Below are positions 17,346 to 26,671 of a DNA stretch of 64,000 nucleotides, piece after piece. The notes under the pieces are model-generated. The model was not told the DNA's origin. It searched no databases and worked only from the letters and a program-made list of their open reading frames with translations. Every line of letters starts with the position of its first letter. Position 1 is the first letter of the stretch. The position numbers and the translations under genes were made by a program. Origin of the DNA: Candidatus Electrothrix communis (lineage in GTDB: Bacteria; Desulfobacterota; Desulfobulbia; Desulfobulbales; Desulfobulbaceae); assembly GCA_030644725.1 (NCBI GenBank), contig CP130629.1, positions 3,301,501-3,365,500 of the forward strand, read 5' to 3'.

Positions 17346-18314
17346 ATGGATTTTCTTTCTACGAATACGGCAGAAAAGGGAGCCAGCTACAGAGCTGGAA
17401 CCGGGAGAGAAAGGGGTACACAGGGCGGGCGTCGCCACCGTCATAGCTGGTTTGACCGACAGCGAAATTTTTTTATCCGTCAATTTTTTGCGGATTTCTT
17501 TACCCTGACCTATTCGTTTCAGAAACTGTATAGTTCCTATTGTGACTGCCGGGGCTCGGCAATGGGAAGCAGCTGCTATTTACTCCATCACCAGGGGGAA
17601 AATGCCCATTGCAGAATCTGGGATCAATTGAATGGGATGATAGGAGAAGAGACCGATAAGGGGCCGCTCTGGAATTTGCGAGATCTTTGCCGTCGTGTCT
17701 GGCCAGAAGGAGAGCACGGGGAGAATATCGAAGGTTCTTTGGTCGACTGGCTTATGGGATCCATTTTTCATGAAGCCATGCGGTTGAGAGAGGATGTCAA
17801 CATTCTTAATAATTATGGGAGTGCGACCTTTAAAAATCGACAGATGAGAGCAGCCCAGGAAAATGGTTCCCAGCCGCAAAATTTCCCTGCTTCTCGTTTG
17901 GCAAAGATTATGGATCGTAAGAACCTGATCAAGCGCGTTGCCGTTGATGTTATGCAGCAGATGGAACAGTTAGCCTTTCTCTTCGGTCAGGCCAATAATA
18001 TGCTCCGCACCATGCTGTCTGGTCTTGCTGATAATTTCCTGCTGGTTCGTTTCCTTGTGGAACAGGAAGATATTGTGGAGGATCTTTGGGGCGAGGGACT
18101 TGTTGATGTCTTTGCTGATATGTTCCTTGGTACACCGGCGCGGGGATTCTGTGCTGCTGGCAGCAGTTATATGAGCGGCCAATGGTATACCCGTGCTTTG
18201 ATTATGTATAAACGGGCCCTAGTGTTTGATGAAGGATGTAACGAGGCAGGGGGGAAAATCGAGGAATTGCAGCTGTTGATCCAAAAGAACAGCGCTTTTT
18301 TGGGCGCAGCATAG
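17346..18314 (+). CDS. Unknown protein translationally linked to glgA (322 aa)
   Basis: No family was recognised. The gene begins within 10 nt of the glgA stop; a TTG at 17337 is an alternative start. The N-terminal ~40 residues are basic and low-complexity. The middle contains a Cys pair (YCDCRG) and a long predicted helical region (about 150-250). The C-terminus, GQWYTRALIMYKRALVFDEG, resembles a tetratricopeptide repeat unit. There is no signal peptide and no membrane segment. The coupling to glgA suggests a role in glycogen metabolism or its regulation, but that rests on position alone. Confidence 0.7.
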   Translation: MDFLSTNTAEKGASYRAGTGRERGTQGGRRHRHSWFDRQRNFFIRQFFADFFTLTYSFQKLYSSYCDCRGSAMGSSCYLLHHQGENAHCRIWDQLNGMIGEETDKGPLWNLRDLCRRVWPEGEHGENIEGSLVDWLMGSIFHEAMRLREDVNILNNYGSATFKNRQMRAAQENGSQPQNFPASRLAKIMDRKNLIKRVAVDVMQQMEQLAFLFGQANNMLRTMLSGLADNFLLVRFLVEQEDIVEDLWGEGLVDVFADMFLGTPARGFCAAGSSYMSGQWYTRALIMYKRALVFDEGCNEAGGKIEELQLLIQKNSAFLGAA

Positions 18315-18387
18315 AAACAGGGCGAACAACAGGCTGCCCTGCCGGAGAAGTCATTTTCCAGGAAATAACAGAAAAAAGGAAGACATC

Positions 18388-19392
18388 ATGAGCATAAGAA
18401 TCGGGATTAACGGGTTCGGGCGTATCGGAAGAAATATTTTTCGGGCACTCAGTGAAGACAAGGCATTTGCAGATATTGAAGTTGTCGGTATCAACGATCT
18501 CACCGACATTAAAACCATTGCCCATCTGTTGAAATACGATTCGGTTATGGGAGTAAGCCCGTCCGATATCATAAGCAGTGATAAGGGTATCATCGTTGAC
18601 GGCCGGGAGATACAGGTGTTCAGCCATCGAAACCCGGCAGATATTCCCTGGAAAGAGATGGGTGCGGAATACGTCCTCGAATGTACAGGTCTTTTCAGGG
18701 ATCAAGACACCGCAGGTGTCCATATTGATGCCGGAGCCTCCAAGGTGATTATCTCTGCGCCAGCCAAGGGCGGGGTGAAGACCTTTGTTATGGGCGTGAA
18801 TGAGGATGAATATGATCCGACTACGCATCATGTTGTTTCCAATGCCTCCTGTACAACCAACTGTTTAGCTCCGGTTGCCCAGGTGATTCTGAATAATTTT
18901 GGGATCAAGCGGGGGCTGATGACCACGGTTCACGCCTATACTGGGGATCAGCGCCTGCTGGATTTTCCCCACTCCGACCTGCGCCGGGCACGGGCTGCAG
19001 CCATGTCCATGATTCCCACTAATACCGGTGCTGCCTCAGCTGTGGCCTTGGTTATCCCGGAATTGAAAAATAAATTTGACGGGTTAGCTGTCCGGGTTCC
19101 GACCCCTGATGTCTCGTTGGTGGATGTGGTTATGGAGGTTGAGCGCGAGACCACTGTGACGGAAGTCAACAAGGCGTTTCAGGAGGCGGATGGTCGTGTC
19201 CTTCGTTATTGTGATGAGCCGCTGGTGTCCATTGACTTCCAGGGCGATCCTCATTCCTCCATTGTCGACGGCCTCTGCACCCGGGTTTTGGGGACCTCGG
19301 TCAAGGTCATGTCTTGGTATGATAACGAGTGGGGGTATTCCAATCGGATGCTTGATCTGGTCCTGCATATGGAAGCAAATAAGCCATTATAA
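18388..19392 (+). CDS. gap: Glyceraldehyde-3-phosphate dehydrogenase, type I
   Basis: This enzyme oxidises glyceraldehyde-3-phosphate to 1,3-bisphosphoglycerate with NAD(P)+ in glycolysis, or runs in reverse for gluconeogenesis. The 334 residues include the N-terminal dinucleotide fold GINGFGRIGRN, the catalytic ASCTTNC near residue 154, HAYTGDQ and the C-terminal WYDNEWGYSNR. AAGGAAG lies ahead of the ATG with good spacing. It follows the glgA operon on the same strand and precedes the carbonic anhydrase gene; whether they are co-transcribed is unclear. Confidence 0.97.
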   Translation: MSIRIGINGFGRIGRNIFRALSEDKAFADIEVVGINDLTDIKTIAHLLKYDSVMGVSPSDIISSDKGIIVDGREIQVFSHRNPADIPWKEMGAEYVLECTGLFRDQDTAGVHIDAGASKVIISAPAKGGVKTFVMGVNEDEYDPTTHHVVSNASCTTNCLAPVAQVILNNFGIKRGLMTTVHAYTGDQRLLDFPHSDLRRARAAAMSMIPTNTGAASAVALVIPELKNKFDGLAVRVPTPDVSLVDVVMEVERETTVTEVNKAFQEADGRVLRYCDEPLVSIDFQGDPHSSIVDGLCTRVLGTSVKVMSWYDNEWGYSNRMLDLVLHMEANKPL

Positions 19393-19450
19393 TTTTTTTT
19401 GGGGATACACTGCGGTGTTCTCACCGGGTTACCCGTAACAGGAGAACGAT

Positions 19451-20191
19451 ATGAAGAAAATAATGTCGGCTATCGCCGCTGTGTTGGCTCTGACAGCAGG
19501 GAACTCGGTAGCCTCCGGCGGAGGACACTGGGGATATACAGGCGAAGGTGCTCCAGAACACTGGGGATCGTTGAATCCAGCTTATGTTCTTTGTGATAAG
19601 GGGGCTAATCAGTCACCGGTTGATTTGACCAATTTCATCGAAGCAGAACTGGAGCCGATCCACTTTAATTATACAGGCCTGGTGACTGAGGTTGCCCATA
19701 ATGATTATGCGATTCAGGCGAAGTACACAGCTGGTTCCACTATCAAGGTGAATGGAAAGATCTTCACCTTGAAATATATTAATTTTCACGCGCCCAGTGA
19801 ACACATGGTTAACGGGGGCCAAGTTCCTATAGAAGTTCATTTCGTCCATACTGATATTGACGGCAACTTTGCCGTTATCGCAGTAATGTATACCCTTGGC
19901 AACGAACATGCTGAGTTGAAAAAAATCTGGCAGCAGATGCCTGTTGAAGCGGGTAAAAAGGTAGGCATGGCCTCCCAGGTGAGGGCAGATCATCTGATGC
20001 CGGAGAACAAAGATTATTATCGCGTTAACGGCTCGCTGACCACCCCTCCCTGTACCGAAGGGGTGCTGTGGCTGGTTATGAAAAATCCTGTCCCGGTCTC
20101 GGAAGCGCAGGTCAAACAACTTGCCAAAGTCTTGAAGCATCCCAATAATCGTCCGGTTCAGCCGCTCAATGCCCGCCCGATTTTGCAGTAA
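19451..20191 (+). CDS. Alpha-type carbonic anhydrase-like protein, first zinc His replaced by Asn
   Basis: A 246-residue exported protein (signal peptide about 1-22, AMALTAG-like core then VASGGG) with the alpha-carbonic anhydrase fold: HWGY, NQSPVDL, APSEH, EVHFVH, SLTTPPCTEGVLW and NNRPVQPLNAR. Alpha enzymes hold zinc with three His. Here the second and third are present (H113, H130) with E128, but the first (His94 in human CA II numbering) is Asn111, in KYINFHAP instead of the usual QFHFHAP. The proton-shuttle position is Tyr86. The protein may be inactive, weakly active or bind a metal differently. AGGAG precedes the start and an intrinsic terminator follows the gene. Confidence 0.88.
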   Translation: MKKIMSAIAAVLALTAGNSVASGGGHWGYTGEGAPEHWGSLNPAYVLCDKGANQSPVDLTNFIEAELEPIHFNYTGLVTEVAHNDYAIQAKYTAGSTIKVNGKIFTLKYINFHAPSEHMVNGGQVPIEVHFVHTDIDGNFAVIAVMYTLGNEHAELKKIWQQMPVEAGKKVGMASQVRADHLMPENKDYYRVNGSLTTPPCTEGVLWLVMKNPVPVSEAQVKQLAKVLKHPNNRPVQPLNARPILQ

Positions 20192-20233
20192 CGCCTGATT
20201 CCTTGATCCTGCTTTCTGCGGGTATTTCTCAAA

Positions 20234-20264
20234 AAAAGGGGCTGCGGAGCCAGGAGCCCCTTTT
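20234..20264 (+). terminator. Intrinsic terminator after the carbonic anhydrase gene
   Basis: AAAAGGGGCT (20234-20243) and AGCCCCTTTT (20255-20264) form a perfect 10-bp stem ending in its own T-run, 43 nt after the stop. Confidence 0.8.
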
Positions 20265-20463
20265 GATTCCAACCTGTTGTTACAACAGTATTTAAGCGAG
20301 ACCCCCCTGCTCGTTTCAGAGCTTTCACTTGCCTAATAAAAGAATTTCTGTTATCATTGCAACCTTCCCTCATATTTTTTTCAAAAAATACGATTGCAGT
20401 ATCCAATTTCATTCAACTTGACCTGTCATCACATTAATCAAAAATCTTAGAAAGGCTGAACCA

Positions 20464-21906
20464 GTGAAAACAAAAATACTTGTTGCTAACCGGGGGGAAA
20501 TAGCTATACGGATTATCCGAGCTATCCAGGAATTAAATTACGAAGCTGTAGCTATTTATGAAACGCCTGATAAGGATTCTAAACATATACGAATAGCCGA
20601 TGAAGCGATCTGGCTCGGCGACGGCCCCCGCTGTGATTATCTCGATATTGATAAAGTTATTAATGCGACCATTAAGAGCGGTGCAGTGGCAATTCATCCT
20701 GGCTACGGTTTTCTGGCCGAGAATGCTGATTTTGCCAGGGCCTGCGAAGATGCGGGTATTATCTTTATAGGCCCCTCTTCGGATGCGATTGATAAATTGG
20801 GCAATAAGGTTATGGCACGGACAATCATGGCTGAAGCTGGGATCCCTATGGTGCCGGGTACGCAGAACCTGAAAGCCGGTGAAGAAGGGCTGGAAGAGGC
20901 TAGGGAGTTCGGCAGGAAGTACGGTTACCCAATTATGCTCAAGGCAACCTCCGGTGGCGGTGGTCGCGGCATCCGACGGGTCGAGACGGAGAAAGAGCTG
21001 GGAGAACAGTACGAAATCGCCCGTGCCGAGTCCCAGGCTGCTTTTAACGACGATTCCGTGTACCTGGAAAAGGTTGTGGTCAATCCCAAGCATATTGAAG
21101 TCCAGATTATTGCCGACAGCACCGGTCATACGGTCCATCTCGGAACCCGTGACTGTTCTATTCAGCGCCGCAACCAGAAGCTCGTCGAGATTGCTCCGGC
21201 TTTCCAGCTGACCCCAGAGCAGCAGGAAGACATCAGCCAGACCGCTGTGCAGGCTGCCAAGGCTGCCAATTACTTCAATGCAGGCACGGTGGAATTCCTC
21301 TTTGACAACGACGGCAGTTATTACTTCATGGAGATCAATACCCGTCTCCAAGTGGAGCACACCGTCTCTGAGATGATCACCGGTATTGATATTGTCCGGA
21401 CCCAGATTAAGCTGGCCCTGGGTAAAGAGCTGCTCTTCAATCAAGAGGATGTCCAGCTGCGCGGGCATGCGGTGGAGTTGCGGATCAATGCTGAAGACCC
21501 CAAGAACAACTTCATGCCCGAAGGCGGAAAAACGGTTCGGGTCTATCGTTCACCGGGCGGCTACGGTGTTCGTTTGGACGGCTTCTGCTACCAGGGTTTC
21601 ACCATTCCCCAAGTCTATGATTCCTTGCTGGTCAAGCTGACCGTGTTCGGTTGGTCCTGGCACGAGACCGTGGATCGGCTCAGACGTTGTCTGAAAAACT
21701 TTGTTATCAGCGGTCCGAAGACGACTATTCCTTTCTTTCTCAATCTGCTTGACGAGCCTGATTTTCAAGAAGGCCATTTTGATACTTCGTTTCTTGACAC
21801 CCATGATAATCTCTTGAATTACGAAGAGGATGCCAGTGAAGTGAATAAGCTGGCTCGTCTGATCGCCGAGATTCATCAAAAAGGTGAAAATACCTACGCG
21901 GCGTAA
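20464..21906 (+). CDS. pycA: Biotin carboxylase subunit of pyruvate carboxylase (subunit A)
   Basis: This 480-residue ATP-grasp enzyme carboxylates biotin using bicarbonate and ATP. Visible are the N-terminal ILVANRGEIAIRI, the glycine loop KATSGGGGRGIR, the substrate region HLGTRDCSIQRRNQK, and EINTRLQVEHTVSE with catalytic Arg. The pycB-type gene follows on the same strand, which points to a two-subunit pyruvate carboxylase rather than an acetyl-CoA carboxylase AccC, since no accB lies nearby. The start is GTG, with a weak AAAGG site. The enzyme would make oxaloacetate from pyruvate for gluconeogenesis or the TCA cycle. Confidence 0.92.
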   Translation: MKTKILVANRGEIAIRIIRAIQELNYEAVAIYETPDKDSKHIRIADEAIWLGDGPRCDYLDIDKVINATIKSGAVAIHPGYGFLAENADFARACEDAGIIFIGPSSDAIDKLGNKVMARTIMAEAGIPMVPGTQNLKAGEEGLEEAREFGRKYGYPIMLKATSGGGGRGIRRVETEKELGEQYEIARAESQAAFNDDSVYLEKVVVNPKHIEVQIIADSTGHTVHLGTRDCSIQRRNQKLVEIAPAFQLTPEQQEDISQTAVQAAKAANYFNAGTVEFLFDNDGSYYFMEINTRLQVEHTVSEMITGIDIVRTQIKLALGKELLFNQEDVQLRGHAVELRINAEDPKNNFMPEGGKTVRVYRSPGGYGVRLDGFCYQGFTIPQVYDSLLVKLTVFGWSWHETVDRLRRCLKNFVISGPKTTIPFFLNLLDEPDFQEGHFDTSFLDTHDNLLNYEEDASEVNKLARLIAEIHQKGENTYAA

Positions 21907-21933
21907 GGGATTCCCAGAAAAAGAAGATCCGCT

Positions 21934-21959
21934 GTAGGGGCAGACCTGCGTGTCTGCCC
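21934..21959 (+). repeat. Dispersed hairpin repeat, GTAGGGGCAG family
   Basis: GTAGGGGCAGAC...GTCTGCCC folds into an 8-bp stem with a 6-nt loop. It sits between pycA and pycB. Related copies are at 27781, 35289, 48814, 48861 and 54654. Confidence 0.75.
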
Positions 21960-22010
21960 GGCATGAAAGGGCGACCGGATAATCAAAGAATATTTCACGG
22001 ATACAAAGTT

Positions 22011-23915
22011 ATGACACGAATTACCCAGGATATGGAGACAGCAGCAGTGCTCAAGGCATTGCGTGAGGCTGATGGCTATTATATCACCAATACGGCCCGG
22101 GACATGTCCCAGTCCGATTATAAAAACCGCATCTTGCTGCATACCGACTTGATGGCTGCCAAAGCCAGAGAGGCAGCCGGATATTTTTCATTGGAGATCA
22201 CCGGTGGTGCCTCGGTGCATGTGGATATTCTCCGCAAGCAGGTAGACCCCTTTCTCAAGCTGGAACTGTTGCGCGAAGCCATGCCCAACACCATGTTCCA
22301 GACCCTCTGTCGGGGTGTGAACCTGTTCGGCTACCGTCCGTACCCGCAGAATGTGATCCGCTTTACGGTTCGGGAGTTTGCCAAGTACGTTGATGTTTGG
22401 CGGACCTTTGATTTCATGAACCATATTCCGAACATGCAGGCCGTGTTTGAAGAGGTGGCCAAGGCAGGCAAGATCAATGAGCCCTGCATTTGCTTCTCCA
22501 CCGGACCGGAGCATACCAATGAATACTATGTCAAAAAGGTCCAGGATATCCTGGACGTTACTGGCGAGGATATCACCCTCTGCATCAAGAACCACGGTGG
22601 CTTAGGTACCCCGCGTCGTATCGGTGAGCTGGTGGATGCGGTCAAGCAGGCCTACCCAGATATCATCATCCATTACCACGGTCATAATACCGATGGCAAT
22701 GACGTGGGCCGCATTGTTGAAGCGGTCATGAACGGAGCCAAGATTGTTGATGCCTCTGATCACGCCTTTACCGGCTTCTACGGACCTCCGCCCATCCTGA
22801 CCGTTATCCAAACTCTGAAGGATCTGGGCAAGACCGCTGTAGGCATTGATGAAGAGGCGGTGATCGCCTCTTCTGATATTATCAAGGACGAGCGCCAGCA
22901 TTATGCCCAGTTTGAATCCCAGATCAAGGGCTTCCAGCCCACGGTTCAGATCCATAAATTGCCTGGCGGAGCTATGGGCTCCAGCTTGGAGCAGGCTGTT
23001 AAAGGCGGTTTCCTGGATAAGATGCCGGACATCCTGCATAAGGAATTGCCCAAGGTCCAGAAGGAATTGGGTAATTACTGGAGTGTGACCCCTGGTTCTC
23101 AGATCCTCTGGACAACAGCTGTTTCCAATGTCCTGGACGGTCGCTATGAAGCACCGTCTGGAGATCTGAAAAATCTCCTCCTGGGCAAGTACGGTCCTTT
23201 TCCCTTTTACCAGCCAGATGAATGGATTTTTGAAAAGGTCTTTGGACCGGACTGGAAGACCATCCTTGAGGAAGAAGGCGGCATTGATGATATCGAAGAC
23301 ATGGATATCGAGCAGGAGCGTACCACCTTGGCTGATCGCTTGGGTTGTGAACCCACAGAACAACAGCTGGTCACCTATCTCCAGCATCCCAATGATGCGG
23401 TCAACTTCTTTAAGTTTGAAGAAAAATTTGGCAAATCCTATGTTCTGCCCCCGTCCATCTTCCTCCGCCAAGGCGGCTTTGATTTGGGTGAGAGTATCAC
23501 CTTCAAGGATCACTCGGGCAAGGAACATATGTTGGAGGTCGGCCCTGTTCAGAAGAACGAGGGTGGCGAGACCAATGTTTACCTGAACGTGGATCACCAT
23601 GAGCGGGTTTATGTCTTTGAGCCGGAAGCGGTGGAAGGCACCCAGGCAGTGGCGACTTTATCGAAAGAAGAAATTGCTGAGCTGGCCAGTGTCGGCGATA
23701 TTCGGGCACCTTTTGCTGGCAACGTCAGTGGGATTAATGTAAAGGAAGGGCAGGAGATTGCTGAAGGCGAGCAGATCATGGTTCTCGAAGCCATGAAGAT
23801 GCAGACCCCGGTTGTTTCAGAAATTGCCGGTACGGTGAAGACGATCAGCGTCAAGGTGGGCGCGGCTCTCAAGGTCGGTGATAAGCTCTTGAAGGTTGAG
23901 GTTAACGAAGAATAG
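22011..23915 (+). CDS. pycB: Carboxyltransferase and biotin-carrier subunit of pyruvate carboxylase (subunit B)
   Basis: The protein of about 634 residues combines a carboxyltransferase domain (roughly 1-470) with a C-terminal biotinyl domain whose lysine lies in VLEAMKMQTPV. Metal and substrate motifs such as HYHGHNTDGND are present. It accepts the carboxyl group from the pycA product and transfers it to pyruvate; a decarboxylase role as OadA is the alternative, but no membrane OadB/OadG genes are near. The ATG at 22011 (MTRITQD) is preferred, because an upstream in-frame ATG at 21963 lies in sequence derived from the dispersed repeat and adds 16 atypical residues. Confidence 0.9.
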   Translation: MTRITQDMETAAVLKALREADGYYITNTARDMSQSDYKNRILLHTDLMAAKAREAAGYFSLEITGGASVHVDILRKQVDPFLKLELLREAMPNTMFQTLCRGVNLFGYRPYPQNVIRFTVREFAKYVDVWRTFDFMNHIPNMQAVFEEVAKAGKINEPCICFSTGPEHTNEYYVKKVQDILDVTGEDITLCIKNHGGLGTPRRIGELVDAVKQAYPDIIIHYHGHNTDGNDVGRIVEAVMNGAKIVDASDHAFTGFYGPPPILTVIQTLKDLGKTAVGIDEEAVIASSDIIKDERQHYAQFESQIKGFQPTVQIHKLPGGAMGSSLEQAVKGGFLDKMPDILHKELPKVQKELGNYWSVTPGSQILWTTAVSNVLDGRYEAPSGDLKNLLLGKYGPFPFYQPDEWIFEKVFGPDWKTILEEEGGIDDIEDMDIEQERTTLADRLGCEPTEQQLVTYLQHPNDAVNFFKFEEKFGKSYVLPPSIFLRQGGFDLGESITFKDHSGKEHMLEVGPVQKNEGGETNVYLNVDHHERVYVFEPEAVEGTQAVATLSKEEIAELASVGDIRAPFAGNVSGINVKEGQEIAEGEQIMVLEAMKMQTPVVSEIAGTVKTISVKVGAALKVGDKLLKVEVNEE

Positions 23916-23944
23916 CTTCTCCTATAGTCACATATAAGTGCGCG

Positions 23945-23972
23945 GGATGCCCTCTTTCCCCTCTGGGCATCC
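23945..23972 (+). terminator. Hairpin after pycB
   Basis: GGATGCCC (23945-23952) pairs with GGGCATCC (23965-23972), followed by a pyrimidine-rich stretch whose T-run comes only about 25 nt later. Probably a terminator; strength is uncertain. Confidence 0.5.
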
Positions 23973-24077
23973 TGCTTACCCCCCTTCTCCCTCCCTTTTT
24001 TCAGCACATCCGTCCGACCTTTTTTCGTTACACGTATGATAAACATTGAAGCTGTTTCTAACCCCGTGTGAGGAATA

Positions 24078-24983
24078 ATGCAAGATACAACAAGGAAGTA
24101 TGCAGCAGACCCGAGAAGTTCAGAGGAATTGCTTGCGGCCCATCGCCAAGAGATGAATGCTGAAGATGATACCCGTGAAGCCATAGGTGTTCTTCATTTT
24201 CGAGGGGGATGGAAAGAATTTGAGCTTGGCAGGCAGCTCACAGAGAGTGAGGATCCTGAAGATCGTGTTATTGGCGCGGATATTCTTGCCCAACTGGGTT
24301 GGGAGAAGCGATCATTCCATGAGGAATCGGTCCAGATCCTGATCAACCTGCTTAATGATCCTGATCATAATGTCATCCATTATGCGGCAATCAGCTTAGG
24401 GCATCGTAATGATGCGCGGGCAATTCCTCCGCTGGTGGAGCTAGCTCTCCATGAAGACCCGCTGGTCCGCTTTGGAGTCACCTTTGGGCTCAGTTGTCAT
24501 GATGATGAGCAGGCCATTGCGGCCCTGATTCAACTGAGTCGCGACGATGATAACGATGTCCGCAATTGGGCCATGTTTGCTCTTGCCGCTCAGACCGATA
24601 TGGATGGTCCTGATATCCGCGAGGCCTTGGCCGCAGGCTTGCAGGATCCTGAGGTGGAAATTCGCGGTGAGGCCTTGATTGGTTTAGCCCGGCGAAAAGA
24701 TGTACGGGTCTTTGCTGAGCTGGTCAAGGAATGGGCATTGCATGATGTCAGCATATTGAGTATTGAGGCGGCTGAGAAACTGGCAGATCCTGATTTGATT
24801 CCCCATCTTATGAATCTGCAAGAGAGCCTGGATTTTTCAGGTGACCAGTATTTTGAAGACAGGATACAGGATGCTCTTGAAGCCTGCGAGCAGCAGGCAG
24901 GACTTGTCTTCAATCCCAGTGATTACGATCAAGACGCAGGCCAAGAATCGGACCAAGAACCAGACCGAAAACCTGATAAATAA
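24078..24983 (+). CDS. HEAT-repeat protein
   Basis: 301 residues made mainly of HEAT/PBS-lyase-like helical repeats: LLNDPDHNVIHYAAISLGHR, LHEDPLVRFGVTFGL, SRDDDNDVRNWAMFAL and LQDPEVEIRGEALIGL are successive units. Such solenoids are protein-interaction scaffolds. The C-terminal ~20 residues are a run of Asp, Glu, Gln and Lys. There is no signal peptide. It precedes the type I restriction locus by 53 nt on the same strand, but no functional tie is known. Confidence 0.75.
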   Translation: MQDTTRKYAADPRSSEELLAAHRQEMNAEDDTREAIGVLHFRGGWKEFELGRQLTESEDPEDRVIGADILAQLGWEKRSFHEESVQILINLLNDPDHNVIHYAAISLGHRNDARAIPPLVELALHEDPLVRFGVTFGLSCHDDEQAIAALIQLSRDDDNDVRNWAMFALAAQTDMDGPDIREALAAGLQDPEVEIRGEALIGLARRKDVRVFAELVKEWALHDVSILSIEAAEKLADPDLIPHLMNLQESLDFSGDQYFEDRIQDALEACEQQAGLVFNPSDYDQDAGQESDQEPDRKPDK

Positions 24984-25036
24984 AGGGCTCCTTCCTGGAT
25001 CCCCACGATAATCTGATCAAAAAAAACATAAAAAAT

Positions 25037-26671
25037 ATGTCCAGCAAAGCAGCGCCCAAAAAATCGGTTAAAAAATCCCCCTCAAAAGCACCCGCCAAAA
25101 AACAGAAATCCTTTGAGCAAACCCTCTGGGATACCGCTGATAAACTCCGGGGCAGTGTCGAGTCGTCGGAGTACAAGCATGTGATCCTGAGCCTCATCTT
25201 CCTGAAGTTTGTCAGTGATAAATTTGAGGAGCGCAAGGCTGAACTGATTGCCGAAGGGCAGGGCGATTACCAGGACATGGTGGAGTTCTACACCATGAAG
25301 AATATCTTCTACCTGCCCGAGGAATCGCGCTGGTCCTTTCTCCAGCAACAGGCCAAGCAGGATGATATCGCGGTCAGAATCGACACGGCCCTGCATGCGG
25401 TGGAAAAGAAGAATAAGGCCCTGCGGGGTGCCTTGCCGGATAATTATTTTACCCGCCTGGGCCTGGAGGCCAGCAAGTTAGCGGCCCTGATCGACTCCAT
25501 CAATAATATCGATACGGTGGCGGATCAGGAAGAGGACGTGGTCGGGCGGGTTTACGAGTATTTCCTGGGCAAATTTGCCGCCACCGAGGGCAAGGGCGGG
25601 GGCGAGTTTTACACCCCGAAATGCGTGGTCAACCTGCTCGCCGAGATGATCGAACCCTATCGGGGCAAAATCTATGATCCCTGCTGCGGCTCAGGCGGCA
25701 TGTTTGTCCAGTCGCTCAAGTTCATTGATAGCCACCAGGGCAACCGCAAGGATGTCTCTATCTACGGGCAGGAGCTGACCGCCACCACCTATAAGCTGGC
25801 CAAGATGAATCTGGCCATTCGTGGTATTGCGGCCAACCTGGGCGAGGTATCTGCGGACACCTTTTTCAAGGATCAGCACCCGGATCTCAAGGCCGATTTT
25901 ATCATGGCCAATCCACCCTTTAACCTCAAGGCCTGGCGCAGCGGGGAAGAACTGGTTGACGATCCCCGCTGGGCAGGCTATGAAGTGCCGCCTGCTGGCA
26001 ATGCCAACTATGGCTGGATCTTGCACATGATCGCCAAGCTCTCAGATCAGGGCGTGGCTGGTTTTGTGTTGGCCAATGGCTCCATGTCCACCAATACCAA
26101 GGGGGAAGGGAGCATCCGGCAAGCGATTATTGCCAATGATCTGGTGGATTGCATGATTGCCCTGCCGGGCCAGCTCTTCTACACCACCCAGATTCCGGTC
26201 TGCCTCTGGTTTCTGACCAAGAATAAGGGGCCGCAGACCGTTGCGGGCCATAGCACGAGCAATCATCGCGAGCGACAAGGCGAGACCCTGTTTATCGATG
26301 CCCGCAATATGGGGAGCATGGTGGATCGCACCCATAAGGAGCTGACTTCCGAGGATATTGCTGAGGTCGTGGGTGTGTATCATGCTTGGCGTGGGGAGAC
26401 TCCGCTCCCTTCAGGGGTTGGAGAAGGCGGGAAGGAGTATCAGGATGTTGCTGGCTTCTGCAAGGCAGCAACTCTGGAGGAGATCGCGGCCAATGATTAT
26501 GTGCTCACGCCGGGCCGTTATGTGGGGGCAGCGGAGATTGAGGATGACGGGATTCCCTTTGAGGAGAAGATGGGGGAATTGAGCAAGGCCTTGTATGGGC
26601 AGATGGCGGAGGCTGGGGCACTTGATGGGGTGATTCGGGGGAATTTGGAGGTGTTGGGGTATGGGGAGTAA
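25037..26671 (+). CDS. hsdM: Type I restriction-modification methyltransferase subunit
   Basis: HsdM methylates adenine at the site chosen by HsdS and is also needed for restriction. Over 544 residues it shows the N-terminal helical HsdM domain (SFEQTLWDTADKLRGSV), the SAM-binding motif DPCCGSGGMF near residue 213 and the N6-adenine catalytic motif NPPF near 291. A Lys/Pro-rich extension of about 20 residues precedes the core. The hsdS and hsdR genes lie downstream on the same strand, with accessory genes and REP-like repeats in between. The downstream DUF1016 gene overlaps by 11 nt. Confidence 0.94.
   Translation: MSSKAAPKKSVKKSPSKAPAKKQKSFEQTLWDTADKLRGSVESSEYKHVILSLIFLKFVSDKFEERKAELIAEGQGDYQDMVEFYTMKNIFYLPEESRWSFLQQQAKQDDIAVRIDTALHAVEKKNKALRGALPDNYFTRLGLEASKLAALIDSINNIDTVADQEEDVVGRVYEYFLGKFAATEGKGGGEFYTPKCVVNLLAEMIEPYRGKIYDPCCGSGGMFVQSLKFIDSHQGNRKDVSIYGQELTATTYKLAKMNLAIRGIAANLGEVSADTFFKDQHPDLKADFIMANPPFNLKAWRSGEELVDDPRWAGYEVPPAGNANYGWILHMIAKLSDQGVAGFVLANGSMSTNTKGEGSIRQAIIANDLVDCMIALPGQLFYTTQIPVCLWFLTKNKGPQTVAGHSTSNHRERQGETLFIDARNMGSMVDRTHKELTSEDIAEVVGVYHAWRGETPLPSGVGEGGKEYQDVAGFCKAATLEEIAANDYVLTPGRYVGAAEIEDDGIPFEEKMGELSKALYGQMAEAGALDGVIRGNLEVLGYGE

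Noticed and set aside
21963-22010. Longer N-terminus for pycB
   Set aside because: The added residues directly follow the dispersed hairpin repeat and do not resemble the family.
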